A DNA stretch of 64,000 nucleotides, taken from positions 14,219 through 78,218 of the forward strand of contig CAAFXE010000324.1 in NCBI GenBank assembly GCA_900766915.1, read 5' to 3'. Each line of letters begins with the position of its first letter. Position 1 is the stretch's first letter. Made by a program: the position numbers and the translations under genes. Below are positions 10,501-17,436 of the stretch, piece by piece. This stretch comes from Lachnospiraceae bacterium (GTDB lineage Bacteria; Bacillota; Clostridia; Lachnospirales; Lachnospiraceae). The notes below the pieces were generated by a model that saw only the letters and a list, made by a program, of their open reading frames with translations, did no database searches and was not told the DNA's origin.

Positions 10501-12661
10501 AGATACAAGTCAGACGCTTTACGACACGATGAAGCGCAGTGAAGTGGGCATTTCGGCCACCTGTAAGCTTGGTGGTGTGGAACTTCAAGGAACTGTGGAA
10601 TTAGACGGAGGAAATGAGCTTCTTACGGTTGGAGAGAATGAGTACAAAGTGGTATTTACATCGGATCTAAATGAACTGGGCGAGCGATTGACCGCAGAAG
10701 GCACAATTACTCTGAAGGTTCTACACAAGGTTGATATTTCCGGCCTTGGTTGGACCGGCACTACTTTTACGTATAACGGAACTGCTCAGGGACCGACATT
10801 TAGTAGCAACTTGCCGGAAATCCGAGTTAGTTCAACAAGGGATAATTCCAAAGTCGATGCGGGAAGTTATACTGCTGTAGCAAGCATTACATTAGCAGAA
10901 GGTCTTTCCAGAGAATATTACAAGCTGGTTAATCTTTCCGGAACCACTGGAATTACTATTATAGAGGGCGGTGCCATCGCAACCGTAACCAAGCAGTTTA
11001 CCATTGAAAAGGCAACCTTAACGCCTACATTAAGTGGAACAACTACTAAGGTATACGACGATACAACAGCCGTGACAGCAACAAATACTTTGACACTTGC
11101 TGTTGACGGATTAAAGAACAGTGAAACAGTAACTGTGACAGCAACCAGTTACGCATACGACAATGTCAACGTCGGAACCGGAAAAACTATCACAGCAAGT
11201 GGAATTTCCATTTCTGGAGACGCTGCGAAAAACTATGTGTTAAGCGGAACAACCGCAACAGTAGCGAGTGGTGAAATTACGAAGGCTACACCAACCATTA
11301 TGTTGTCAAACCTGAGTGAGACAACTCAGGCACCTGCCGGAGTGAAGGCGACTTTAAGCCCGTCAGATGCAACAGCAATAGTCAAAATTGAGTATGAGGT
11401 GTTAGAGAAAGCGGCAGTTGCAGCAAAACCGGAAGTACCGTGTAACGTGACACATGATGATACTTGTGCTTCCAAGGATGACGGAAAAACAATCGCAGAT
11501 TGTAATTGCAGTGTAAGTCATAAGACTCATACTGTCGAGTGTGGATATCAGGCTGCTACAGTAGCACAAGCAGCAACCTACAAATGGGTTGAAACAAGAC
11601 CTGCAGCACCTGGCACCTATAAAGTTCGTGCATATCTGCCGAATGCAACTGCAAACCTTGAAGCAGTTGGAGAAGGAAACGCAGTCACAGGTATCTACAT
11701 TTTAACCAAGTACACAGCATCTTCTGGTGGAGGTTCAAACAGTAATGCAGGAACTGGTTCAGGTAGCAGTTCAGGCAATACTTCTTTGGACACAACGAAC
11801 ACAAATGCACCGGTATTGGTTGAAACAATCACTGCAACGACACCTAAGACAGAGACTAAGACTCAAACCAAGCCTGCAACAAGGAACGAACAGACCACCA
11901 CAGAGACAACAACAGAGACAGAAAAACCAATCGGCGTATCCAGCACGGATGGTTCAGAAGGTTGGACAGACATCAAGACAGAAATCGCTGATAAACTGAA
12001 AGAAGCAACAGAAACTGTAGAGGTAGTTGTCGAAATGAATGGCGAGGACACTGTTCCGGCAGAGATCTTTGAGAGCATTAAGGGACAGGATGTAACGGTT
12101 TCCTTTGATATGGGCAATGGAATTGTTTGGGCAGTCAATGGTATGGATATTACCGGAGACAATTTAGAAAGTATTAATCTCAGTGCAACTACAGGAAGTG
12201 GCGTTACAGTGATTCCGACAGAGCTGATTTCCAGCCTTGGGGAAGACCGTTTCACAATAGAATTAACACTGGAACATGAAGGTGAGTTCGGATTTACTGC
12301 AGTGATGACAGTCAATGTAGATCAGAAGAATGCAGGCAAATTTGCAAACCTGTTCTACTTCAACCCGACAGATGAGGCAATGGAATTTATCTGTTCAGCA
12401 CCTGTTAATGAAGACGGAACAGCGGAGCTTGCCTTTGTACATGCATCCGATTATGTCATCGTCGTAGATGAAGTTTCTATGAGCGAGGAACACAATATTT
12501 CTCTTGCAAATGTGAGGGAAACTGCTTCCGAGGAAACACCGGAGGAAGTTGTGATTGCAGAAAACGATTCATGGAATCCGATTTGGATTATCGTAATCGG
12601 TGCTGCCATCATCGTAATCGGTGGAATTGTAGTATTTATAACAAAAAAGAAACATGATTAA
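7553..12661 (+). CDS. Large surface protein, remainder with MBG/YDG-type repeats and C-terminal membrane anchor
   Basis: This frame continues the gene starting at 6832 after the G8 tract. The formal ATG at 7553 has no ribosome site and overlaps the upstream frame, so it is not taken as a true start. The region is extracellular, beta-rich and low in Cys except for a small cluster (CNVTHDDTC, CNCSVSHKTH, ECGY). Near the end are MBG-like (TFTYNGTAQGP, DAGSYTAVASI) and YDG-like modules (TKVYDDTTAV, GDAAKNYVLSGT), then a Gly/Ser- and Thr-rich wall-spanning linker. The C-terminus is a single membrane helix (IWIIVIGAAIIVIGGIVVF) followed by TKKKHD; there is no LPXTG motif. Likely a cell-surface adhesin or glycan-binding protein (inference). 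A hairpin follows the stop. Confidence 0.85.
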   Translation: MILIRQHFWGGTFRVDIANTTKIEFCPALSAPGGSENPPAVEAGNVIISVKNVQGTSAAYYKVGDSGEFIKISENPLTLSSSSDLKDVTSNTKIYFKADIDSSQVLDKNNQNWYRVGDAETRFVLTDLENGLAYIEYDPNNTYNVQIAFDGGNGGGEQQDVSFSCSSMNGNENERVNAVEVQMQGSSDWVAYSSGVLNSLTERGTFKVRITMKEGFTIDRVSLDYESFDHTTRAGYFKESDQPNYDAIIAELLSPEGYAITFQPEEASKNADGKSTLDDVSTCLCLQYQTAIAYNGSVGINWFFQTKDGDNGYGVWTRDSNGDDVFVDGVGDSEVIFSFNDNNYGENGNPFDLGFGKRNDGESPIQVSYDSAYKNVTGKVTVTPDTYDYFSAGGYKSGDVNNTIHIDDFDGLIDEVYIDRDGDNYFEASEKLTAKTGNDPHIGKYSYYEETLATAASYNILVRKHLSTRVSLKWSYTETGTDFYVDHGKIFIEKVVRGDETLYQAQVDSNGDLVLDEQGVPSTTTNSLGRDYGVSPSAGEVFLECGDEVTIRLIPTYGYQIESATLNGVVQLTPNATVSSFTFTVGGNLHMAGTFVESTDVTDTTGATKIKDAGITDGQNATDSGNLKLTVEDHSGNYAKEREALNLAKGENANATTIATLDMTLDSMVSKGNGQYWTDNITSFGDDITVNLELNDTTYVSGDTYVVVREHDGELQKLTTNYNNGMLEVPTNRFSTYSIVKIPVAEENRPNMYLGYDPRGEGAEAGSVTVKCNGSELTGTNGYYKYSDPAQAITFELTRPKDRTDTTPVVEVVFPRENADPVVIYPTLTGDKFTVTPGTDSGLTGSPFMEVYVHWSAYDKVGPDEDQFMVILRKYSDEDSFVFQNNPTIINNDSLDGETKYIFANGTNVSVEIQPGENRELVEVYVDISGQLTHYSAEPQEGDRNIAELKTSDGKFVVPNLAPWTMVEAICIDLPVLSNIRLTDTSQTLYDTMKRSEVGISATCKLGGVELQGTVELDGGNELLTVGENEYKVVFTSDLNELGERLTAEGTITLKVLHKVDISGLGWTGTTFTYNGTAQGPTFSSNLPEIRVSSTRDNSKVDAGSYTAVASITLAEGLSREYYKLVNLSGTTGITIIEGGAIATVTKQFTIEKATLTPTLSGTTTKVYDDTTAVTATNTLTLAVDGLKNSETVTVTATSYAYDNVNVGTGKTITASGISISGDAAKNYVLSGTTATVASGEITKATPTIMLSNLSETTQAPAGVKATLSPSDATAIVKIEYEVLEKAAVAAKPEVPCNVTHDDTCASKDDGKTIADCNCSVSHKTHTVECGYQAATVAQAATYKWVETRPAAPGTYKVRAYLPNATANLEAVGEGNAVTGIYILTKYTASSGGGSNSNAGTGSGSSSGNTSLDTTNTNAPVLVETITATTPKTETKTQTKPATRNEQTTTETTTETEKPIGVSSTDGSEGWTDIKTEIADKLKEATETVEVVVEMNGEDTVPAEIFESIKGQDVTVSFDMGNGIVWAVNGMDITGDNLESINLSATTGSGVTVIPTELISSLGEDRFTIELTLEHEGEFGFTAVMTVNVDQKNAGKFANLFYFNPTDEAMEFICSAPVNEDGTAELAFVHASDYVIVVDEVSMSEEHNISLANVRETASEETPEEVVIAENDSWNPIWIIVIGAAIIVIGGIVVFITKKKHD
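7578..7585 (+). repeat. G8 homopolymer tract, putative phase-variation switch
   Basis: Eight consecutive G lie inside the coding region about 745 bases after the ATG. G8 gives a stop three codons later; G7 (or G10) gives a continuous 1942-codon frame. Glycine codons nearby are mostly GGA/GGT/GGC, so a GGG-GGG run is unusual. Confidence 0.75.
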
Positions 12662-12670
12662 GTAGCATTT

Positions 12671-12707
12671 AGGGGACTGTTAGAAAATAAACAGTCCCCT
12701 AAATTAT
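12671..12707 (+). terminator. Hairpin after surface-protein gene
   Basis: AGGGGACTGT pairs with ACAGTCCCCT, followed by TAAATTAT. It sits between convergent genes. A 13-base part (GGGGACTGTTAGA, 12672-12684) recurs inverted at 13784-13796. Confidence 0.6.
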
Positions 12708-12740
12708 AGGCACTACCAAAATTTCAATTATGGTATCTTA

Positions 12741-13055
12741 TCAACTGGCTTTTAGTTCATTTAACTTCTCATAATAAATAAGAACCCTCTGACACATCTG
12801 ATTTTGGTACTTGCTCTCAAATTTTCTATTACCAATTAACAACGCATCTACCGGCATCTGAAAAAGCTCACTTAATGCATACAAATTATCTACAGTAGGC
12901 AGATTTCTTCCGTCAAACCAATGATAAATACTCTGAGGAGTACCCAGTTTTAAAAAGTCCTGAACATCTTTTACCGTAAGTCCTTTGTTCTGCATAATAT
13001 GCTTGATGTTCTGACCCGTTCTTGCCATATCAATGACAGGATATTTTCTCTTCAT
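12741..13055 (-). CDS. Small XRE-family transcriptional regulator
   Basis: A 104-residue Cro/CI-type protein: the helix-turn-helix spans about residues 12-75 (GQNIKHIMQNKGLTVKDVQD, SIYHWFDGRNLP, LYALSELFQMPVDALL). A GTG six bases earlier would lengthen it, but GAGGAG lies eight bases before the ATG at 13055 and only two before the GTG, so the ATG is chosen. It starts 25 bases after hicB and is probably cotranscribed with hicAB. Such a third gene may add a second layer of control to the toxin-antitoxin operon (inference). Confidence 0.85.
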   Translation of the reverse strand: MKRKYPVIDMARTGQNIKHIMQNKGLTVKDVQDFLKLGTPQSIYHWFDGRNLPTVDNLYALSELFQMPVDALLIGNRKFESKYQNQMCQRVLIYYEKLNELKAS

Positions 13056-13080
13056 AGTCACATCTCCTCATCATTAGTCA

Positions 13081-13443
13081 TTATCCTATATATGCAGAAT
13101 CGTTTTTTGTAAGTAAATATAAGCAATACTGGTTCATACTAATCCCTTCAGCTTTCGAATGCTCTGACAAAGATTTATGAAGACTCCTTGGGATACGTAA
13201 CTTAAACTGACCTGAATAGTTTTCAAGATCATCAGGTTCATTGATGCGAACACCGTCTTCAATTGCCGCTTCAATCCAAGTACGCATAGCATCCTTTGCA
13301 TTCTTTATTGCCTCTTCTATTGTGTCTCCGACTGTCAAACAGCCCGGTAAATCAGGAAAAGATACTACATATCCGCCTTCTTCTGTATCAGGAATTATTT
13401 CCATCTTATATGGAAGTTTCAAATATTCATCAACTGTTCGCAT
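13081..13443 (-). CDS. hicB: HicB-family antitoxin
   Basis: A 120-residue antitoxin. The N-terminal half is the partially degraded RNase H-like HicB fold (YVVSFPDLPGCLTVGDTIEE, AIKNAKDAMRTWIEAA), which blocks HicA; the C-terminal part (FKLRIPRSLHKSLSEHSKAE, GISMNQYCLYLL) is a ribbon-helix-helix/Arc-like DNA-binding domain. A longer frame starts at 13473, but GAGGAGG lies six bases before the ATG at 13443, so that start is used. It overlaps the end of hicA by 14 bases, implying translational coupling. Confidence 0.92.
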   Translation of the reverse strand: MRTVDEYLKLPYKMEIIPDTEEGGYVVSFPDLPGCLTVGDTIEEAIKNAKDAMRTWIEAAIEDGVRINEPDDLENYSGQFKLRIPRSLHKSLSEHSKAEGISMNQYCLYLLTKNDSAYIG

Positions 13444-13684
13444 TTGCTGCCTCCTCTCGTTCGACAACTTCACGGACCATCTCGATATATACCTTTTTTA
13501 TTGGTTTATGTTTAGGAATCGTAATTGGTGGATATCCAGCCTTACGAAATGTATAATGACTACTTCCGCTTTTCGGAGCATTCATGACATATCCATAAGA
13601 TTCTAATATCTTCTTTAATTCCTCAAATCGAAGGCCCGGAGATAATTGCCTCACTCTATCTAATAGTTTATCCCACTTGGACAT
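13430..13684 (-). CDS. hicA: HicA-family mRNA interferase toxin
   Basis: An 84-residue double-stranded-RNA-binding-fold toxin that cleaves mRNA. The features are the family's FEELKKILESYGY helix, the catalytic His in SGSSHYTFRK, and the basic IPKHKPIKKVYIEMV segment. The order toxin then antitoxin is normal for hicAB. AGGAG precedes the ATG. It has its own TTGACA/TATAAT promoter with two direct repeats inside it. Confidence 0.93.
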   Translation of the reverse strand: MSKWDKLLDRVRQLSPGLRFEELKKILESYGYVMNAPKSGSSHYTFRKAGYPPITIPKHKPIKKVYIEMVREVVEREEAANANS

Positions 13685-13700
13685 TTTATTTCTCCTTTAT

Positions 13701-13730
13701 ATTATAATATGGTGTCATATATGGTGTCAA
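13701..13730 (-). promoter_or_regulatory. hicAB promoter with tandem operator repeats
   Basis: On the minus strand TTGACA (13725-13730) and TATAAT (13701-13706) are 18 bases apart. TGACACCATAT occurs twice, at 13719-13729 and 13707-13717, with a 12-base period covering the -35 and spacer. This is a plausible site for autoregulation by HicB or the downstream XRE protein. Confidence 0.75.
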
Positions 13731-13852
13731 CCAGCTATTAGTTTAATCGATAAAATACCAAAATATCGATATTTTAAATAATATCTAACAGTCCCCATTT
13801 ATTCTACCTACACTATAAACAACTGTCATTGTACCTGTAGTATAAAATCTTT

Positions 13853-13889
13853 GTATCTGTTCAGTAACCTTCAAATATGAAAAAGATAC
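13853..13889 (-). repeat. Dispersed palindromic repeat, copy 2 (minus orientation, degenerate)
   Basis: On the minus strand the right part GAAGGTTACTGAACAGATAC is typical, while the left part is GTATCTTTTTC with a longer loop. It lies between the hicAB promoter and the infC promoter. Confidence 0.5.
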
Positions 13890-13908
13890 AAAAAAGAATA
13901 TTTTTCTG

Positions 13909-13937
13909 TTGACAGGAATATCCTGTTGTGATAACAT
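13909..13937 (+). promoter_or_regulatory. Promoter of the infC-rpmI-rplT operon
   Basis: TTGACA and TAACAT are separated by 17 bases, with a TGA extended -10 element. It lies about 185 bases before infC, leaving room for the leader RNA. Confidence 0.75.
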
Positions 13938-13939
13938 AT

Positions 13940-14080
13940 TTTCGGTAAAGAAAGTAGAGTATCCGCTCTCACCAGGCACAAGCGAGTGACCATGGTTCAA
14001 TATTTAATAAATAATTCGAGGGGATTGTGTTATTTATGAGTATGATGGGTGGATAGATGAACTATTCATCTTTTTTTACG
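13940..14080 (+). ncRNA. Probable ribosomal protein L20 leader with attenuator
   Basis: The untranslated leader of the IF3-L35-L20 operon contains the segment CTCTCACCAGGCACAAG with GTGACCATGGTTCAA, resembling the L20-binding leader known in Firmicutes. It ends in an intrinsic terminator: AGATGAA-CTA-TTCATCT followed by seven T (14055-14077). L20 binding would favour termination and lower synthesis of the operon. The family assignment is from memory of the motif and operon position. Confidence 0.65.
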
Positions 14081-14120
14081 TGGTTTTTCAAATGTATTTG
14101 ACTCATGGAGGTGCAAGACA

Positions 14121-14627
14121 ATTAGCGATTTAATGATTAACGAACAGATTCGTGACAAAGAAGTAAGACTGATCGGAGCAGATGGCGAAATGATCGGCAT
14201 CGTGTCTTCTAAAGAAGCTCAGGCTATGGCAAGAGAGGCAGAGCTTGATCTGGTGAAGATTTCTCCTAACGCAAAGCCGCCGGTATGTAAGATTATTGAT
14301 TACGGCAAATACCGTTACGAGCAGTCCAGAAAAGAAAAAGAAGCGAAAAAGAAACAGAAAACCATCGAAATCAAAGAAATCCGTCTTTCTCCAAACATTG
14401 AGGAAAACGATTTGAACACCAAGGTTGCCAATGCAAGAAAGTTTATTTCCAAGGGTGACCGTGTCAAAGTAACACTGAGATTCCGCGGACGCGAAATGGC
14501 TCACGTGCAGAGCAGCAAGCAGATTTTAGATGTATTTGCTGAAAAGCTGAAAGACATTGCCGTAGTAGAAAAAGCGCCGAAGCTGGAAGGTAGAAACATG
14601 TCAATGTTTTTAACTGAAAAACGTTAG
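14121..14627 (+). CDS. infC: Translation initiation factor IF-3 (ATT start)
   Basis: IF-3 binds the 30S subunit, prevents 50S joining and proofreads initiation codons. The N-domain has INEQIRDKEVRLIGADGEM and the linker YRYEQSRKEKEAKKKQK; the C-domain has RLSPNIEENDL and VKVTLRFRGREM. An ATG at 14133 is 20 bases from the GGAGGT at 14107-14112, whereas the in-frame ATT at 14121 is eight bases from it. infC is known for using ATT starts, which let IF-3 repress its own translation, so ATT is chosen (168 residues). First gene of infC-rpmI-rplT. Confidence 0.95.
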   Translation: MSDLMINEQIRDKEVRLIGADGEMIGIVSSKEAQAMAREAELDLVKISPNAKPPVCKIIDYGKYRYEQSRKEKEAKKKQKTIEIKEIRLSPNIEENDLNTKVANARKFISKGDRVKVTLRFRGREMAHVQSSKQILDVFAEKLKDIAVVEKAPKLEGRNMSMFLTEKR

Positions 14628-14682
14628 TGAGCTAACGAAGGTTAAAATATAGAAAAGTAAACATTACAGGAGGACTAAACAT

Positions 14683-14880
14683 ATGCCAAAGGTAAAAACA
14701 AGCAGAGCAGCTGCAAAACGTTTCAAAAAAACAGGATCAGGTCAGTTAAAGAGAATGAAAGCTTATAAGAGCCATATCTTAACAAAGAAGAGCACAAAGA
14801 GAAAACGTAATCTTCGTAAAGCTACAACTGTAGATGCTACAAATGTAAAGAACATGAAGAAGATTTTACCTTATTTATAA
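14683..14880 (+). CDS. rpmI: 50S ribosomal protein L35
   Basis: A 65-residue, very basic large-subunit protein. It begins MPKVKTSRAAAKRFKKTGSG and contains the family's KRMKAYKSHILTKKSTKRKR segment; the length is standard. An AGGAGG site precedes the ATG. It lies between infC and rplT, the universal order in Firmicutes, under the shared L20 leader. Confidence 0.98.
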   Translation: MPKVKTSRAAAKRFKKTGSGQLKRMKAYKSHILTKKSTKRKRNLRKATTVDATNVKNMKKILPYL

Positions 14881-14902
14881 GATTTGAGGAGGAAAGAAAG
14901 AC

Positions 14903-15262
14903 ATGGCTAGAATTAAAGGCGGTTTAAACGCAAAGAAAAAACACAACAGAGTATTAAAACTCGCTAAAGGATATAGAGGCGCTCGTTCTAAACAGTACAG
15001 AGTTGCAAAACAGTCTGTAATGAGAGCATTAACAAGCTCTTACGCAGGTAGAAAAGAAAGAAAACGTCAGTTCAGACAGTTATGGATCGCTCGTATCAAC
15101 GCAGCAGCCAGAATGAACGGTTTATCATACAGCAAATTTATGTTCGGCTTAAAATCAGCTGGCGTAGAAATGAACAGAAAAGTTCTTGCTGATTTAGCAG
15201 TAAATGATGCAGCAGCTTTCACAGTATTAGCTGAAACAGCAAAAGCAGCATTAAATAAATAA
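14903..15262 (+). CDS. rplT: 50S ribosomal protein L20
   Basis: A 119-residue protein that binds 23S rRNA early in 50S assembly and represses its own operon. It has the family's long basic N-terminal helix (KHNRVLKLAKGYRGARSK, QYRVAKQSVMRALTSSYAGR) and the C-terminal globular part (LWIARINAAARMNGLSYS). The length is normal and GGAGG precedes the ATG. Last gene of the operon; an imperfect terminator hairpin follows. Confidence 0.98.
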   Translation: MARIKGGLNAKKKHNRVLKLAKGYRGARSKQYRVAKQSVMRALTSSYAGRKERKRQFRQLWIARINAAARMNGLSYSKFMFGLKSAGVEMNRKVLADLAVNDAAAFTVLAETAKAALNK

Positions 15263-15282
15263 GCATATTTGAAATGATGTGG

Positions 15283-15309
15283 GGGAGTGTTGTAAGACGC
15301 TCCCTCTTT
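15283..15309 (+). terminator. Terminator after rplT
   Basis: GGGAGTGT pairs with ACGCTCCC (one G-U pair), followed by TCTTTG. It separates the ribosomal operon from the G3E genes 20 bases later. Confidence 0.55.
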
Positions 15310-15329
15310 GTAATAGAAAGGAAGAGAAT

Positions 15330-16364
15330 ATGACAAAGATTGAAATCGTATCAGGATTCCTGGGAGCCGGAAAGACTACCCTGATTAAAAAGCTTTTAAA
15401 GGAAGCTTTTGCAGGGGAAAAGCTGGTTCTGATTGAAAATGAATTTGGAGAAATCGGTGTTGACGGCGGATTTTTAAAGGAAGCAGGTATTGAAATTACG
15501 GAAATGAACTCCGGATGTATCTGCTGCTCCCTGGTCGGAGATTTTGGCACTGCCTTAAAAGAGGTTCTGGAAAAATATGCCCCGGACCGTGTGATTATTG
15601 AACCGTCAGGTGTGGGCAAACTTTCTGACGTTGTAAAAGCGGTAGAAGCTGTTGGAGAAAAGGTGAACAGTTCTGTAACGGTAGTAGATGGACAGAAATG
15701 TAATATGTATATGAAAAACTTCGGTGAATTTTTCAATAATCAGATTGAAAATGCCGGAACCATCGTCATCAGCCGTACCCAGAAGATGAAGGAAGATAAA
15801 CTGGAGAAATGTGTGGCACAGATTAGAGAGAAGAATGAACATGCGACCATCATTACAACTCCATGGGAAGAAATTGACGGTAAGGTGATCGTAAATGCCA
15901 TGGAACACATTGCACTTGATATGCATGACGACCATCACCATGAGCATGATGAGAACTGTACCTGTGGCTGCCATGATCATGAACATCACGACCATGACCA
16001 CGATCATCATGAGCACGACCATCACCATGAGCATGACGAGAACTGTACCTGCGGCTGTCACGACCATGATCATCATCACCATCATGCAGATGAAGTATTC
16101 TCAAGCTGGGGTAAGGAGACTCCAAGAAAATACTCTGAAGAAGAGATTCGTGATATCTTAAAAGAACTTTCCGATAAGGATGACTGCGGTATTATCTTAC
16201 GTGCAAAGGGAATTGTGCCTTGTACAGACGGCAGCTGGTTACATTTTGATATGGTACCGGAAGAATATGAGCTCCGCCATGGGGAAGCAGACTATACCGG
16301 AAGAATCTGTGTCATCGGTTCCATGTTAAATGAAGAGGAACTGACAAAACTGTTTCATCTGTAA
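15330..16364 (+). CDS. G3E-family GTPase (CobW/COG0523), His-rich metallochaperone
   Basis: A 344-residue GTP-binding protein of the family that delivers metals, often zinc, to client proteins. The P-loop is GFLGAGKTTL, followed by IENEFGEIGVD, the conserved metal-binding CxCC in NSGCICCSLVGDF, and a guanine-specificity region near SRTQKMKED. Residues about 195-255 hold two repeats of a His/Asp/Cys block (HDDHHHEHDENCTCGCHDH and a near copy), a likely metal store. The C-terminus is a CobW-C domain. The start at 15330 follows AAAGGAAG; an upstream in-frame ATG at 15279 falls inside the terminator and is rejected. The next gene, 13 bases later, is a second G3E protein. Confidence 0.9.
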   Translation: MTKIEIVSGFLGAGKTTLIKKLLKEAFAGEKLVLIENEFGEIGVDGGFLKEAGIEITEMNSGCICCSLVGDFGTALKEVLEKYAPDRVIIEPSGVGKLSDVVKAVEAVGEKVNSSVTVVDGQKCNMYMKNFGEFFNNQIENAGTIVISRTQKMKEDKLEKCVAQIREKNEHATIITTPWEEIDGKVIVNAMEHIALDMHDDHHHEHDENCTCGCHDHEHHDHDHDHHEHDHHHEHDENCTCGCHDHDHHHHHADEVFSSWGKETPRKYSEEEIRDILKELSDKDDCGIILRAKGIVPCTDGSWLHFDMVPEEYELRHGEADYTGRICVIGSMLNEEELTKLFHL

Positions 16365-16377
16365 TTAGGAGGAATTT

Positions 16378-17322
16378 ATGTTAGGAATGAGAACCCCTGT
16401 CTTTGTGATCAACGGATTTCTGGAGAGTGGGAAAACAGTGTTTGCACTGGATACTGTCGGAGATGAATATTTTTCCGACGGGGAAGATACTCTGGTCATT
16501 GCCTGCGAAGAGGGCATGGAAGAATATGATGAGGAATTCCTGAAAGATCACGGAGCACAGCTTGTATATTGCGAAAGTAAAGAAGACTTTACAGAGGATT
16601 TTTTGAAGGAAGCACAAAGAAAATACAAACCAAGCCAGATTCTTTTGGAATATAACGGAATGTGGGGCATGGAGCTTTTGAATACTGTGAAGAAGCCTCG
16701 TGGATGGTTTCGTGCACAACAGGTAACCATGGTGGATGCAACTACTTTTGATGTGTATATGCAGAATATGAAGTCTCAGTTCATGGATATGTGCAGAGAA
16801 TCTGATCTGGTGATTTTTAACCGGTGTCAGGAAGGTACAGCGGCTGCCAGCTACAAGAGAAATATCCGTGCTGTGAATCCAAGAGCTCAGGTAGCTTTTG
16901 AAAAAGAAAACGGAGAGCCTTTTGAATTTGAAGAAGAGATGCCCTTTGATGTGGATGCACCCATCATTGAAATAGCGGAGGAGGACTATGGAATCTGGTA
17001 CATTGATGCCATGGATCACCCGGAAAAATATGATGGCAAGACGGTTAAATTCAAGGGTATGATCTATAAGCCTAAAGGAATGCCAAAGAATCAGTTTGTA
17101 CCGGGACGTATGGCTATGACCTGCTGTGCGGATGATACGGCCTTTATCGGATATATTTGTGATGGGGTGGATGCATCCAAATATCAGACAAGGGACTGGA
17201 TCATGCTGACGGCAGATATTACCATTGAGGAACGGGAAGAATATGAAGGCGAAGGTGTTGTGCTTCATGCCAGGGATATTGCCCGTACAGGAGCAGCTGC
17301 AGAGGAGTTTGTTTACTTCTAG
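16378..17322 (+). CDS. G3E-like GTPase fused to a DUF1980/TIGR03943-like C-terminal domain
   Basis: A 314-residue protein. The N-terminus has a P-loop of variant form, GFLESGKTVF, and a nucleotide-binding core (MVDATTFDVYMQNMKSQF, DLVIFNRCQ), but lacks the CxCC metal motif of its neighbour. Residues about 205-314 (YDGKTVKFKGMIYKP, RMAMTCCADDTAFIG, DWIMLTADITI) resemble the C-terminal domain of the YcgQ/TIGR03943 family, which normally works with a permease. AGGAGG precedes the ATG. Close coupling to the first G3E gene suggests joint metal handling (inference). No permease gene is adjacent. Confidence 0.8.
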   Translation: MLGMRTPVFVINGFLESGKTVFALDTVGDEYFSDGEDTLVIACEEGMEEYDEEFLKDHGAQLVYCESKEDFTEDFLKEAQRKYKPSQILLEYNGMWGMELLNTVKKPRGWFRAQQVTMVDATTFDVYMQNMKSQFMDMCRESDLVIFNRCQEGTAAASYKRNIRAVNPRAQVAFEKENGEPFEFEEEMPFDVDAPIIEIAEEDYGIWYIDAMDHPEKYDGKTVKFKGMIYKPKGMPKNQFVPGRMAMTCCADDTAFIGYICDGVDASKYQTRDWIMLTADITIEEREEYEGEGVVLHARDIARTGAAAEEFVYF

Positions 17323-17436
17323 ACAAATGTAAGTAAATCCGAAATTTTGGAAGTAGACATCCGAAAAGCTTTCATGGTAAGATAAAAAAACGAAGTGATT
17401 CGTATTTTATAAGATGAAACACAGGAGGTGAACAGA

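Noticed and set aside
9875..10588. 237-residue frame antisense to the surface-protein gene
   Set aside because: Composition is a mirror of the sense codons, with no ribosome site and no recognisable domain.
12540..12661. LPXTG sortase signal at the end of the surface protein
   Set aside because: The C-terminus has a membrane helix and basic tail but no LPXTG-like motif.
15915..16090. Repetitive His-codon region considered as a CRISPR-like array
   Set aside because: It is protein-coding repeat sequence without uniform repeats and spacers; no cas genes are present.
15895..16161. Met/Thr- and His-rich frames overlapping the histidine-rich part of the G3E gene
   Set aside because: By-products of the CAT/CAC repeats in other frames.
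16381..17268. 295-residue frame antisense to the second G3E gene
   Set aside because: The sense gene has clear family motifs and a ribosome site; the antisense frame has neither.
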